From NCBI RefSeq assembly GCF_001552155.1, contig NZ_BCQQ01000009.1:24454-88453 (forward strand): a DNA stretch of 64,000 nt, read 5' to 3'. Position numbers and translations under genes: made by a program. Source of the DNA: Actinomadura formosensis NBRC 14204 (GTDB taxonomy: Bacteria > Actinomycetota > Actinomycetes > Streptosporangiales > Streptosporangiaceae). This document shows positions 49,497-58,885 of this stretch, piece by piece; position 1 is the stretch's first letter, and every line of letters begins with the position of its first letter. The notes under the pieces are model-generated. The model did no database searches, was not told the origin of the DNA, and saw nothing but the letters and a program-made list of their open reading frames with translations.

Positions 49497-52400
49497 TTGA
49501 GTTCGACCGACGGCCGCCCGGGATTGGACGGCCCGCTGGAAGACGCGCTGGTGAGCACGCGCAAGTACTTCACCCGCGCGCGCGTCTCGCCCGACCTGCG
49601 GACAATGACCAAGACGGGCGGCCGGGAGGCGGACGCCTTCTACCGGGACCGCTGGTCGCACGACAAGGTGGTGAGGTCCACCCACGGGGTGAACTGCACC
49701 GGGTCGTGCTCCTGGAAGGTGTACGTCAAGAACGGCATCATCACCTGGGAGGCGCAGCAGACCGACTACCCGTCGGTCGGGCCCGACCGTCCCGAGTACG
49801 AACCGCGCGGCTGCCCCCGGGGCGCCTCGTTCTCCTGGTACACCTACTCGCCGACGCGCGTCCGGTACCCCTACGTCCGCGGCGTCCTGCTGGAGATGTA
49901 CCGGGAGGCCAAGGCCCGGACGGGCGACCCGGTGGAGGCGTGGCGCGAGATCGTCTCCGACCCGGAGAAGGCCCGCACGTACAAGGACGCGCGCGGACGC
50001 GGCGGCCTCGTCCGGGCCACGTGGGACGAGGCGACCGAGATGATCGCCGCCGCGCACGTCCACACCATCAAGGAGTACGGCCCGGACCGGGTCGCCGGAT
50101 TCTCCCCGATCCCGGCGATGTCGATGGTGTCGCACGCGTCGGGCGCCCGGTTCGTGTCCCTGCTCGGCGGGACGATGCTGTCGTTCTACGACTGGTACGC
50201 CGACCTCCCGGTGGCGTCCCCGCAGGTGTTCGGCGACCAGACCGACGTCCCCGAGTCGGGCGACTGGTGGGACGCCGGCTACCTCATCATGTGGGGCTCC
50301 AATGTGCCGGTGACCCGCACGCCCGACGCGCACTGGATGACCGAGGCCCGCTACCGGGGCCAGAAGGTCGTCGCGGTGTCCCCCGACTACGCCGACAACG
50401 TCAAGTTCGCCGACGAGTGGCTCGCCGCCCAGCCGGGCACCGACGGCGCCCTGGCGATGGCCATGGGGCACGTCGTCCTCAAGGAGTTCTTCGTCGACCG
50501 GCAGGTCCCGTACTTCACCGACTATGTGAAGCGCTACAGCGACCTGCCGTTCCTGGTGCGGCTTGAGGAACGCGACGGCACCTACGTCCCGGGCAAGTTC
50601 CTCACCGCCGCCGACCTGCCGGGCGCCGAGGCGCAGTCCGAGCACGCCGCGTTCAAGACCGTGATCCTGGACGCGACGACCGGCCACCCCCTCGTCCCGA
50701 ACGGGTCGCTGGGGTTCCGGTACGGCGAGTCCGGCAAGGGCCGCTGGAACCTGGACCTGGGCGACGCCGACCCGCTGCTGTCGGTGGCGGGCGGCGAGGC
50801 GGTCGAGATCGAGCTGGCCCGGTTCGACACCCTCGGCGGCGCGCCGGGAACGCTCCGGCGGGGCGTGCCGGTCCGCGAGGTCGGCGGCCACCTGGTCACG
50901 ACCGTGTACGACCTGATGCTCGCCCAGTACGGGGTCGGCCGGGAGGGGCTGCCCGGTTCCTGGCCGACCGGGTACGACGACGCGTCCGAGCCCGGCACCC
51001 CGGCGTGGCAGGAGACCTTCACCGGCGTCCCGGCGCAGGCCGCCGAGCGCATCGGACGCGAGTACGCCGCGAACGCCGAGGAGACCCGCGGCCGCTCGAT
51101 GATCATCATGGGGGCGGGCACCAACCACTGGTTCCACTCCGACACCATCTACCGGACGTTCCTCGCGCTGACCACGCTGACCGGCGGGCAGGGCGTGAAC
51201 GGCGGCGGCTGGGCGCACTACGTCGGGCAGGAGAAGTGCCGCCCGGTGACGGGGTGGGCGCAGCTGGCGTTCGGGCTGGACTGGGCCCGTCCGCCCCGGC
51301 AGATGATCGGCACCGCCTTCTGGTACCTGCACACCGACCAGTTCCGCTACGACCAGTTCGACGCCGGCACCCTGTCGGCGGCGACCGGTGGCGGGCAGCT
51401 CGCCGGGCGCTCCACCGCCGACGTGATCGCGCAGGCGGCCCGGCTCGGCTGGATGCCGTCCTATCCGACGTTCAACCGCAACCCGCTGGTCCTCGCCGAC
51501 GAGGCGGAGGCCGCCGGGAAGCAGGCCGGCGAGTACATCGTGGACGAGCTGAAGGCCGACCGGCTGAAGTTCGCCTGCCAGGACCCCGACGCACCGGAGA
51601 ACTTCCCCCGCGTCCTGACGGTCTGGCGGGCCAACCTGCTCGGCTCGTCCGCGAAGGGCAACGAGTACTTCCTCAGGCACCTGCTCGGCGCCGCCGACGC
51701 CGTCCGGGCGGAGGAGACGCCGCCGCACGCCCGGCCGCAGGAGGTGGTGTGGCGGGACGAGGCCCCGGCCGGCAAGCTCGACCTGCTGCTGTCGCTGGAC
51801 TTCCGGATGACCAGCACCACCGTCTACTCCGACATCGTGCTGCCGGCGGCGACCTGGTACGAGAAGTACGACCTGAACACGACCGACATGCACCCGTTCG
51901 TGCACTCGTTCAACCCGGCGATCAGCCCGCCGTGGCAGACCCGCAGCGACTGGCGGGCCTTCCAGGACATCTCGGCCGCGTTCAGCCGGCTCGCCGAGGG
52001 GCACCTCGGCGTCCGCAAGGACGTCGTCGCCGTGCCGCTGATGCACGACACCCCGGACGAGATGGCCACCCCGCACGGACGCGTCCTCGACTGGGCGAAG
52101 GGCGAGTGCGAGCCCGTCCCCGGCGTGACGATGCCGAAGCTCGTCACGGTCGAACGCGACTACTCGGCGATCGCGGCGAAGATGATGGCGCTCGGCCCGC
52201 TCGCCGAGCGGCTCGGCGCGACCACCAAGGGCGTCACCTTCGAACTCGAACGGGAGGTCGAGTACCTGCGGCACAAGAACGGCGTGGTGCGGGGCGGCCC
52301 GGCGGACGGCCGCCCGTCGCTGCGGCGGGACGTGCACGCCTGCGAGATGATCCTCGCGTTCTCCGGCACGACCAACGGGCATCTGGCCACCCAGGGCTTC

Positions 52401-53189
52401 CACACCATGGAGCGGCGCACCGGCACGAAGCTCGCGGACCTGGCCGCCGAGCACGAGGGCAAGCAGATCACGTTCGCCGACACCCAGGCCCGTCCCGTGC
52501 CGGTCATCACCTCCCCGGAGTGGTCGGGGTCGGAGAGCGGCGGGCGCCGCTACTCGCCGTTCACGATCAACGTCGAGCGCCTCAAGCCCTGGCACACCCT
52601 CACCGGGCGGCAGCACTTCTACCTCGACCACGACTGGATGGCGGAGCTGGGCGAGCAGATGCCGACGTTCCGGCCCCCGCTCAACATGTCCGCCCTGTTC
52701 GGCGAACCCGAACTCGGCGAGACCGGTGAGCTGGGGCTGACCCTCCGGTACCTCACCCCGCACAACAAGTGGTCGATCCACTCCGAGTACCAGGACAACC
52801 TGTTCATGCTGTCGCTGTCGCGCGGCGGCCCGGTGATCTGGATGAGCGGCGTGGACGCGGCCAAGATCGGCGTCCGCGACAACGACTGGATCGAGGCGGT
52901 CAACCGCAACGGCGTCGTCGTCGCCCGCGCGATCGTCACGCACCGGATGCCCGAGGGCACCGTGTACATGTACCACGCGCAGGACAGGCTGATCGACGTC
53001 CCGCGCGCGGAGACGTCCGGCCGCCGCGGCGGCATCCACAACTCCCTGACCCGGCTGCTGATCAAGCCGAGCCATCTCGTCGGCGGGTACGCGCAGCTGT
53101 CGTTCGCGTTCAACTACCTCGGACCGACCGGCAACCAGCGCGACGAGGTCACCGTGATCCGCCGCCGCTCCCAGGAGGTGCAGTACTAA
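49497..53189 (+). CDS. narG: Respiratory nitrate reductase alpha subunit NarG
   Basis: 1230 residues, full length. The N-terminal Fe-S (FS0) segment is HGVNCTGSCSWKVYV near residue 64, followed by TWEAQQTDYP and EPRGCPRGASFSWYTYS, all typical of NarG. Molybdopterin-dinucleotide binding segments occur throughout, including GAGTNHWFHSDTIYRTFLAL near residue 538 and the C-terminal MPEGTVYMYHAQDR. It reduces nitrate to nitrite at the cytoplasmic face using quinol electrons. Start is TTG at 49497 (AAAGAAGGGA in front). Its stop overlaps the narH start by one base. Confidence 0.97.
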   Translation: MSSTDGRPGLDGPLEDALVSTRKYFTRARVSPDLRTMTKTGGREADAFYRDRWSHDKVVRSTHGVNCTGSCSWKVYVKNGIITWEAQQTDYPSVGPDRPEYEPRGCPRGASFSWYTYSPTRVRYPYVRGVLLEMYREAKARTGDPVEAWREIVSDPEKARTYKDARGRGGLVRATWDEATEMIAAAHVHTIKEYGPDRVAGFSPIPAMSMVSHASGARFVSLLGGTMLSFYDWYADLPVASPQVFGDQTDVPESGDWWDAGYLIMWGSNVPVTRTPDAHWMTEARYRGQKVVAVSPDYADNVKFADEWLAAQPGTDGALAMAMGHVVLKEFFVDRQVPYFTDYVKRYSDLPFLVRLEERDGTYVPGKFLTAADLPGAEAQSEHAAFKTVILDATTGHPLVPNGSLGFRYGESGKGRWNLDLGDADPLLSVAGGEAVEIELARFDTLGGAPGTLRRGVPVREVGGHLVTTVYDLMLAQYGVGREGLPGSWPTGYDDASEPGTPAWQETFTGVPAQAAERIGREYAANAEETRGRSMIIMGAGTNHWFHSDTIYRTFLALTTLTGGQGVNGGGWAHYVGQEKCRPVTGWAQLAFGLDWARPPRQMIGTAFWYLHTDQFRYDQFDAGTLSAATGGGQLAGRSTADVIAQAARLGWMPSYPTFNRNPLVLADEAEAAGKQAGEYIVDELKADRLKFACQDPDAPENFPRVLTVWRANLLGSSAKGNEYFLRHLLGAADAVRAEETPPHARPQEVVWRDEAPAGKLDLLLSLDFRMTSTTVYSDIVLPAATWYEKYDLNTTDMHPFVHSFNPAISPPWQTRSDWRAFQDISAAFSRLAEGHLGVRKDVVAVPLMHDTPDEMATPHGRVLDWAKGECEPVPGVTMPKLVTVERDYSAIAAKMMALGPLAERLGATTKGVTFELEREVEYLRHKNGVVRGGPADGRPSLRRDVHACEMILAFSGTTNGHLATQGFHTMERRTGTKLADLAAEHEGKQITFADTQARPVPVITSPEWSGSESGGRRYSPFTINVERLKPWHTLTGRQHFYLDHDWMAELGEQMPTFRPPLNMSALFGEPELGETGELGLTLRYLTPHNKWSIHSEYQDNLFMLSLSRGGPVIWMSGVDAAKIGVRDNDWIEAVNRNGVVVARAIVTHRMPEGTVYMYHAQDRLIDVPRAETSGRRGGIHNSLTRLLIKPSHLVGGYAQLSFAFNYLGPTGNQRDEVTVIRRRSQEVQY

Positions 53190-54934
53190 TGCGCGTGATG
53201 GCGCAGATGTCGATGGTGATGAACCTCGACAAGTGCATCGGCTGCCACACCTGCTCGGTCACCTGCAAGCAGGCGTGGACGAACCGCAGCGGCACCGAGT
53301 ACGTGTGGTTCAACAACGTCGAGACGCGGCCCGGCCAGGGCTACCCCCGGCAGTATGAGGACCAGGAGCGCTGGCGCGGCGGCTGGACGCTGAACCGGCG
53401 CGGCCGGCTCGTGCTCAAGGGCGGCGGCCGGTTCCGCAAGCTGATGACGATCTTCTCCAACCCGAAGCTTCCGGGGATCGACGACTACTACGAGCCCTGG
53501 ACGTACGACTACGAGACCCTCACCAACGCGCCGCTGCAGGAGCACACGCCGGTCGCCCGGCCGAAGTCGCTGCTGTCGGGCAAGGACATGAAGGTCTCCT
53601 GGTCGGCGAACTGGGACGACAACCTCGGCGGGTCGGTGGAGCACGGCGACAAGGACGTCCTGCTCAAGGAGATCTCCGACAAGGTGAAGATGGAGTTCGA
53701 CAAGACCTTCATGTTCTACCTGCCGCGGATCTGCGAGCACTGCCTCAACCCGGCCTGCGCGGCGTCCTGCCCCTCCGGCGCGATCTACAAGCGCACCGAG
53801 GACGGCATCGTGCTCGTCGACCAGGACAAGTGCCGCGGCTGGCGGATGTGCGTGTCCGGCTGCCCGTACAAGAAGATGTACTTCAACCACCGGACCGGCA
53901 AGGCCGAGAAGTGCACGTTCTGCTTCCCGCGCATCGAGGTCGGCATCCCGACGGTGTGCTCGGAGACGTGCGTGGGACGGCTCCGCTACATCGGCCTGAT
54001 GCTCTATGACGCCGACAAGGTGCTGGAGGCCGCGGCCACCCCCAACGACAAGGATCTCTACGAGGCGCAGCGCAACGTCTTCCTCGACCCGCACGACCCG
54101 GAGGTCATCGCGGCGGCGCAGCGGGAGGGCATCCCGCAGGACTGGATCGAGGCGGCGCAGCGGTCCCCGATCTACGCGCTCATCAACACCTACAAGGTGG
54201 CGCTGCCGCTGCACCCGGAGTACCGGACGATGCCGATGGTCTGGTACATCCCGCCGCTGTCGCCGGTCGTGGACGTCGTCCGCGACACCGGGTACGACGC
54301 CGAGGACAGGGGCAACCTGTTCGCGGCGATCGAGGCGCTGCGCATCCCGGTCGAGTACCTCGCGGAGCTGTTCACCGCCGGGGACGCGGCGATCGTGGAC
54401 GGGGTCCTGCGCCGGCTGGCCGCGATGCGGTCCTACATGCGCGACATCAACCTCGGCCGCGACCCCGACGAAACGATCCCCGCGGGCGTCGGGATGACCG
54501 GCGAGACGATGTACGACATGTACCGGCTGCTGGCGCTCGCCAAGTACGACGAGCGGTACGTGATCCCGACCGCGCACGCCGAGCAGGCGCACAGCCTGGA
54601 GGAGCTGGCCACCGAGTGCAGCCTGAACTACGAGGGCGGCCCCGGGATGGGCGGCGCCGGGACGGGCGGCGGCTCCGGCCCGTTCGGTGAGGCGTCCGGA
54701 CGCCCGAACCCGATCGCGGTGGAGAACTTCCACATGCTGCGGGATCGGCAGACGGCGGACAACCCGGTCGACCCGGCCGACAAGCACAAGCGCGTCAACC
54801 TGCTCAACTGGGACGGCAAGGGCGCTCCCGCCGGGCTGTTCCCCGAGCGCAAGGACGGCGAATCGGGCGCCGGGCCGGACGGCACCAACCCGCCCGCCCC
54901 CTCGGGCGCCGCCGAAACGGAGCCGAAACCGTGA
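53189..54934 (+). CDS. narH: Respiratory nitrate reductase beta subunit NarH
   Basis: 581 residues. Four ferredoxin-like cysteine clusters are visible: CIGCHTCSVTC near residue 16, CEHCLNPACAASCPSG near residue 184, CRGWRMCVSGCPYKK near residue 217 (Trp replaces a Cys, giving the [3Fe-4S] centre as in all NarH) and CTFCFPRIEVG near residue 244. It carries electrons from NarI heme to NarG. The C-terminal 60 residues are Pro/Gly-rich and longer than in E. coli. The stop overlaps the narJ GTG by 4 nt. Confidence 0.97.
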   Translation: MRVMAQMSMVMNLDKCIGCHTCSVTCKQAWTNRSGTEYVWFNNVETRPGQGYPRQYEDQERWRGGWTLNRRGRLVLKGGGRFRKLMTIFSNPKLPGIDDYYEPWTYDYETLTNAPLQEHTPVARPKSLLSGKDMKVSWSANWDDNLGGSVEHGDKDVLLKEISDKVKMEFDKTFMFYLPRICEHCLNPACAASCPSGAIYKRTEDGIVLVDQDKCRGWRMCVSGCPYKKMYFNHRTGKAEKCTFCFPRIEVGIPTVCSETCVGRLRYIGLMLYDADKVLEAAATPNDKDLYEAQRNVFLDPHDPEVIAAAQREGIPQDWIEAAQRSPIYALINTYKVALPLHPEYRTMPMVWYIPPLSPVVDVVRDTGYDAEDRGNLFAAIEALRIPVEYLAELFTAGDAAIVDGVLRRLAAMRSYMRDINLGRDPDETIPAGVGMTGETMYDMYRLLALAKYDERYVIPTAHAEQAHSLEELATECSLNYEGGPGMGGAGTGGGSGPFGEASGRPNPIAVENFHMLRDRQTADNPVDPADKHKRVNLLNWDGKGAPAGLFPERKDGESGAGPDGTNPPAPSGAAETEPKP

Positions 54935-55626
54935 AGATGAAGACCATCGGCCGGCCCCCCGGCCTGGACGACACCGCGCTGGCGACCACCTGGCAGGCGG
55001 CGTCGCTGCTGCTCGGCTACCCCGACGACGAACTGCTGGAACGGCGCCCGCTGCTGCGCCGGGCCGTGGCGGGGCTGCCGGCGTCCGTCGCCGAGCCGCT
55101 GAGCCGCCTCCTCGACCATCTGGACGCGACACCGCCGCGGGACCTCGCGGCCGACTACGTCGCCACGTTCGACTACCGCAAGCGCTGCTGCCTGTACCTG
55201 ACGTACTACGCCTACGGCGACACCCGCAAGCGGGGCATGGCCCTGCTGCGGTTCAAGCAGGCGTACGAGGCGTCGGGTCTCGTCCTGGACGAGGGGGAAC
55301 TGCCCGACCACCTGGCCGTGGTCCTGGAGTTCGCCGCGGCCGGGAACCCGGCGGAGGGGCGGCGGCTGCTGCTCGAACACCGCGCCGGCCTGGAACTGCT
55401 GCGGCTCTCGCTCACCGAGTCGGAGTCGCCGTGGGCCGCCGTCCTGGAGGCGATCTCGGCGACGCTGCCGCCGCTGACCGGCCGCAACGAGGAGGCCATC
55501 GCCCGCCTCATCGCCGAGGGACCGCCCGAGGAGGAGGTCGGCCTCGCGCCCTACGGGACCGGCGCGTCGGGCGCCGCCGGACAGCCCGTCTTCCTGCCCG
55601 ATCCGGTCCTTGGAGCCCGCTCATGA
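54931..55626 (+). CDS. narJ: Nitrate reductase molybdenum cofactor assembly chaperone NarJ
   Basis: 231 residues, helical NarJ/TorD-type chaperone. Diagnostic segments are QAASLLLGYPDDELLERRPL near residue 22, ADYVATFDYRKRCCLYLTYY near residue 73 and GDTRKRGMALLRF. It holds apo-NarG until the cofactor is inserted and is not part of the final complex. GTG start at 54931. It overlaps both narH and narI by 4 nt, so the four genes are translationally coupled. Confidence 0.94.
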   Translation: MKMKTIGRPPGLDDTALATTWQAASLLLGYPDDELLERRPLLRRAVAGLPASVAEPLSRLLDHLDATPPRDLAADYVATFDYRKRCCLYLTYYAYGDTRKRGMALLRFKQAYEASGLVLDEGELPDHLAVVLEFAAAGNPAEGRRLLLEHRAGLELLRLSLTESESPWAAVLEAISATLPPLTGRNEEAIARLIAEGPPEEEVGLAPYGTGASGAAGQPVFLPDPVLGARS

Positions 55627-56408
55627 CCAGCCTCGCCCCCGCCGTCCTCGCCGGCGCCGCCGCGGAGGGCGGCGGCGACCCCGGCGTCACCGGCACCCTG
55701 CTCTGGGTCGTCCTGCCCTACCTCACCATCGCGGTGTTCGTCCTCGGGCACATCTGGCGGTACCGCTACGACAAGTTCGGCTGGACGACCCGCTCGTCCC
55801 AGCTGTACGAGCGGCGGCTGCTGCGCATCGGCAGCCCGCTGTTCCACTTCGGCATCCTCCTCGTCGCGGGCGGGCACGTCGGCGGGCTGCTGATCCCCGA
55901 CAGCTGGACCGAGGCCGCCGGGATCAGCGAGGACATGTACCACATCGTCGCCGTGGTGCTCGGCACGACCGCCGGGGTCTGCACCCTCGCCGGCCTGGCG
56001 ATCCTCATCTACCGGCGCCGGACGGTCGGTCCGGTGTTCCTCGCGACGACCCGCAACGACAAGATGATGTACGTGGTCCTCGGCGGGACCATCGTGCTCG
56101 GGCTCGCCGCGACGGTCGCCGCCAACATCATCGGCGACGGCTACAACTACCGGGAGACGATCTCCCCGTGGTTCCGGTCGGTCTTCTACCTCCAGCCCGA
56201 CCCGGACCTGATGACCGGCGTACCGATCCTGTTCCAGCTGCACGCGCTCAGCGCACTGGCGCTGTTCTGCATCTGGCCGTTCACGCGGCTGGTGCACATG
56301 CTCACCGCGCCGATCGGGTACCTGACCCGTCCCTACATCGTCTACCGCAGCCGTGACGAGCACATGGGGATGCACGAGACCCCGAGGGGGTGGGAGCGGG
56401 TCCAGTAA
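55623..56408 (+). CDS. narI: Nitrate reductase gamma subunit NarI
   Basis: 261 residues, five membrane helices. Heme-ligand histidines lie in LLRIGSPLFHFGILLVAGGH near residue 65 and in PILFQLHALSALALFCIWPF with TRLVHMLT near residue 205. It oxidises quinol at the membrane and passes electrons to NarH. A strong terminator 20 nt downstream ends the narK-narGHJI unit. Confidence 0.96.
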   Translation: MTSLAPAVLAGAAAEGGGDPGVTGTLLWVVLPYLTIAVFVLGHIWRYRYDKFGWTTRSSQLYERRLLRIGSPLFHFGILLVAGGHVGGLLIPDSWTEAAGISEDMYHIVAVVLGTTAGVCTLAGLAILIYRRRTVGPVFLATTRNDKMMYVVLGGTIVLGLAATVAANIIGDGYNYRETISPWFRSVFYLQPDPDLMTGVPILFQLHALSALALFCIWPFTRLVHMLTAPIGYLTRPYIVYRSRDEHMGMHETPRGWERVQ

Positions 56409-56428
56409 GGCCGCATCGCGAGACGAAG

Positions 56429-56461
56429 AACGCTCCCACCCCCGCCGGGGGTGGGAGCGTT
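56429..56461. terminator. Bidirectional terminator between narI and hmp
   Basis: Perfect 15-bp inverted repeat (56429-56443 / 56447-56461) with a 3-nt loop between the convergent stops at 56408 and 56497. Confidence 0.85.
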
Positions 56462-56478
56462 CTCGTGCGGAGCCGCGG

Positions 56479-56514
56479 TCAGCGGATCCAGAGGTCTCAG
56501 CGGATCCAGAGGTC
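56479..56514. repeat. 18-bp perfect tandem duplication at the hmp stop codon
   Basis: TCAGCGGATCCAGAGGTC occurs twice (56479-56496, 56497-56514). Each copy encodes D-L-W-I-R-stop on the minus strand, so the gene ends at the first and a redundant copy remains downstream. Confidence 0.95.
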
Positions 56515-57690
56515 GGGGCCGAACACCTCGTAGTGGATGCGCTCGTCGGAGATGCCCGCGGCGAGCAGGCCCCGCCGGATCTCGCGCATGAACGGCAGCG
56601 GGCCGCACATGAACACCCGGGCCTTGTCCGGCAGCGGCAGCTCGGCCACGTCGATCCGGCCCGGCCGGACCTCCGCGCCGAGGTCGGCGTCGCCGGGCTC
56701 CTCGTACCAGGTCAGCTGCCGGAAGCCGGCCATCCGGCCGCCCGCCTCGGTGATCTGCTCGCGCAGCGCGTGGGTGCGCGGGCTCCGGTCGGCGTGGACG
56801 GCGAGGACCGGCCGGTCCGGGGACGCGGTCGCCAGATGGTCGATCATCGCGGCGGCCGGGGTGATGCCGATCCCCGCGCTGATCAGGACGAGCGGGTCCT
56901 CGCCGCCGTCCAGCACGACGTCGCCGAACGGCGGGGACAGCTCCAGTTCGTCCCCGGCCGCGACGGTGTCGAAGAGGTGGTTGGAGACGGCGCCGTCCGG
57001 GGCGCCGTCGCCGCGCACCCGCCGGACCGTGATCTGCGCCGTGTCGCCCGCCGCCCGCGACAGCGTGTACTGGCGGGGCTGGCGCAGGCCGTCCGGCAGC
57101 GTCACGGCGACCGAGACGTACTGGCCGGGATGGTGCGCGGGGACCGCGCCGCCGTCGGCGGGCACCAGCACGAGCGAGACCGCCTCGTCGCCCTCGTCCC
57201 GCCGCTCCACGACCCGCCACGGCCGGTACGGGGCCGCCGGGTCGCACTCCGCGTCCCGGTAGAGGCGGGCCTCCTCGGCGATGAGGAGCGTCGCGAACAG
57301 CCAGTACACCTCGGACCAGGCCGCGTGCACCTGCGGGGTCACCGCGTCACCGAGCACGTCGGCCACCGCGTCGAGCAGGTGCCGCCCGACGATCGTGTAC
57401 TGCTCGGGGCGGACGCCGAGAGAGGCGTGCTTGTGCGCGATCCGCGACAGCATCTGCTGGAACGACGTGTCCGAGGCGGGGGACACCAGGTGCTCGGCGA
57501 ACGCGGCCACCGAGCCGGCGAGGGCGCGCCGCTGCTCGCCGTTCGCCTGGTTGCCCTGGTTGAACAGGTGCCGCAGTTCGGGGTGCGCGGCGAACATCGC
57601 GGCGTAGAACCGGCCGGTGATCGTGGCACCGTGGGCGCCGACGGCGGGCAGTGTGGCCCGCACGATGTCGGCGTGGTCGGACGAGAGCAT
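56497..57690 (-). CDS. hmp: Flavohemoglobin, nitric oxide dioxygenase
   Basis: 397 residues. An N-terminal globin (residues 1-138) has the proximal histidine in SRIAHKHASLGVRPEQY near residue 87 and distal-side YAAMFAAHPELRHLF. The FAD-binding domain contains RQYTLSRAAGD near residue 205, and the NAD domain LISAGIGITPAAAMIDHLA near residue 268 and VFMCGPLPFMREIR near residue 363. It oxidises NO to nitrate with O2 and NAD(P)H in the cytoplasm. It overlaps the stop of nsrR by one base (TGATG), so the two are co-transcribed. It faces narGHJI, whose nitrite is a source of NO. Confidence 0.95.
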   Translation of the reverse strand: MLSSDHADIVRATLPAVGAHGATITGRFYAAMFAAHPELRHLFNQGNQANGEQRRALAGSVAAFAEHLVSPASDTSFQQMLSRIAHKHASLGVRPEQYTIVGRHLLDAVADVLGDAVTPQVHAAWSEVYWLFATLLIAEEARLYRDAECDPAAPYRPWRVVERRDEGDEAVSLVLVPADGGAVPAHHPGQYVSVAVTLPDGLRQPRQYTLSRAAGDTAQITVRRVRGDGAPDGAVSNHLFDTVAAGDELELSPPFGDVVLDGGEDPLVLISAGIGITPAAAMIDHLATASPDRPVLAVHADRSPRTHALREQITEAGGRMAGFRQLTWYEEPGDADLGAEVRPGRIDVAELPLPDKARVFMCGPLPFMREIRRGLLAAGISDERIHYEVFGPDLWIR

Positions 57691-58151
57691 CAGAAGCCTT
57701 CCTCTGCGGGAGACGCCGCCGCGGACACCGGCGGCGCCAGGGAGAGCAGGACCGGTTCCGGGGGATCGGTCACCAGCTCACGGAGGTGCACCTGGTTCAG
57801 CGAGGCGAGGAACGCCTCCTGCGCCGTCCGCAGCGCGCCGCGCAGCCGGCAGCCGCCGCGCAGCGGGCATGGCGGATGGTCGCAGTCGACGGCCTCGCCG
57901 GGTCCCTCCAGGGCCCGGACGATCTCGCCCACGGGCCGTTCGAGAATCCCGTCGGCGAGGACGACTCCACCGCCCCGGCCGCGGGACGTCCTGACGAGAC
58001 CGTGCCCGCGCAGCCGCTGCACGATCTTCGCCATGTGCTGCGGTGCCACGTGCAGGTGCTCGGCGAGATCGGCCGCCGGCCGCCGTTCGTTCCGGGCCCC
58101 GAGCAGCATCAGCACGCGCAGTGCCAGATCGGTGGACTGAGTCAGATACAC
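57690..58151 (-). CDS. nsrR: Rrf2-family NO-sensing repressor NsrR
   Basis: 153 residues from the GTG at 58151 (VYLTQSTDLALRVLMLLGAR). The winged helix reads RPAADLAEHLHVAPQHMAKI. The Fe-S ligands are CDHPPCPLRGGC (CX4CX5C) near residue 90, slightly shorter in the first spacer than the CX5CX5C reported for Streptomyces NsrR. It should repress hmp and itself until NO destroys the cluster. A 29-bp inverted repeat lies just upstream. An open frame extends further 5' but crosses this operator. Confidence 0.92.
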   Translation of the reverse strand: MYLTQSTDLALRVLMLLGARNERRPAADLAEHLHVAPQHMAKIVQRLRGHGLVRTSRGRGGGVVLADGILERPVGEIVRALEGPGEAVDCDHPPCPLRGGCRLRGALRTAQEAFLASLNQVHLRELVTDPPEPVLLSLAPPVSAAASPAEEGF

Positions 58152-58164
58152 GAATGAATCATAG

Positions 58165-58193
58165 TTAAATCGGAATTCGAAACTCCGATTCAA
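58165..58193 (-). promoter_or_regulatory. NsrR operator candidate
   Basis: TTAAATCGGA-N9-TCCGATTCAA, a 10-9-10 inverted repeat with 9 of 10 pairs matching, in an AT-rich patch 14 nt before the nsrR start. Size and position fit autorepression of nsrR-hmp. Confidence 0.7.
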
Positions 58194-58282
58194 TACTGTG
58201 GTGATCAACACTGTGGGGTTTACCACAGCTTTCGGAACTGGTCATCCGTGTGCCGGCCGACGCTGCCGGCCGGGCGGTGCGC

Positions 58283-58711
58283 TCAGCGGTCGGGCGCGAT
58301 GCGGCGACCGCTGACCCGCCACAGCGGGACGCGGATGAAGTTGTTCCGTGCCCCCGGCGCCCAGGGGCGCAGCGGCAGCCGGGCCATGCGCTCGATCTCC
58401 GCCGGGTTCGTCACCGCGCGGGCCTGGCCGATCACGGTGACCGACCAGCCCGTCCGGGCGGCCGAGTCGAACGCGTCGACCTCGAACGCGACGATGGCAC
58501 CGCGCAGCGCGGCGTCGAACTTCGAACCGGGGGCGGTGCGGATGATCACGGCCCCGTCGCCGTCCGGGTCGCCGTCCAGGACAAAGGTGACCGGCTGAAT
58601 GGCGGGCAGGGCCTGATCGGTATAGACCACGCGCCCGACCGGCGCGGACCGCAGCAGCGCCGCGCACTCCTCGCGGCCGAGGATCTCCAGGTCTTCTCCG
58701 ACAGGTTCCAT
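58283..58711 (-). CDS. PPOX-fold flavin/F420-binding protein (first copy)
   Basis: 142 residues, pyridoxamine 5'-phosphate oxidase-like split barrel. Typical segments: LEILGREECAALLRSAPVGR near residue 8, PAIQPVTFVLDG near residue 36, VIIRTAPGSKFDAAL, and FEVDAFDSAARTGWSVTVIG near residue 76. This group includes dormancy-associated mycobacterial Rv3129-type proteins of unclear substrate. It is divergent from the Acg-type gene across boxes at 58780-58849. ATG at 58711. Confidence 0.88.
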   Translation of the reverse strand: MEPVGEDLEILGREECAALLRSAPVGRVVYTDQALPAIQPVTFVLDGDPDGDGAVIIRTAPGSKFDAALRGAIVAFEVDAFDSAARTGWSVTVIGQARAVTNPAEIERMARLPLRPWAPGARNNFIRVPLWRVSGRRIAPDR

Positions 58712-58779
58712 AGCACCAGGGTTCTCGTTGCGGGGTGGCGGCGGAAAGAGGCGAACGTCCTGGTCAGGGCAGTTGCCCG

Positions 58780-58849
58780 GCGCCCTAGGTCCCATCCGGG
58801 AACGGACTTTCGCCCCTGCCGGGGGCCCACCCGCCGGGCCGAAAGTGGA
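58780..58849. promoter_or_regulatory. Cluster of DosR-like boxes between PPOX and acg genes
   Basis: 58803-58816 (CGGAC-TTTC-GCCCC), 58780-58793 (GCGCC-CTAG-GTCCC, 23 nt upstream) and 58836-58849 (GGGCC-GAAA-GTGGA). They lie between divergent starts at 58711 and 58886 and could serve both. Confidence 0.55.
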
Positions 58850-58885
58850 GGTGAGGAACGAAAGAGCGCAGCGGGGGGAGCGACC

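Noticed and set aside
49413..53075. A 1220-codon minus-strand open frame opposite narG
   Set aside because: High GC leaves the complementary frame open; narG is certain and the antisense product has no recognisable family.
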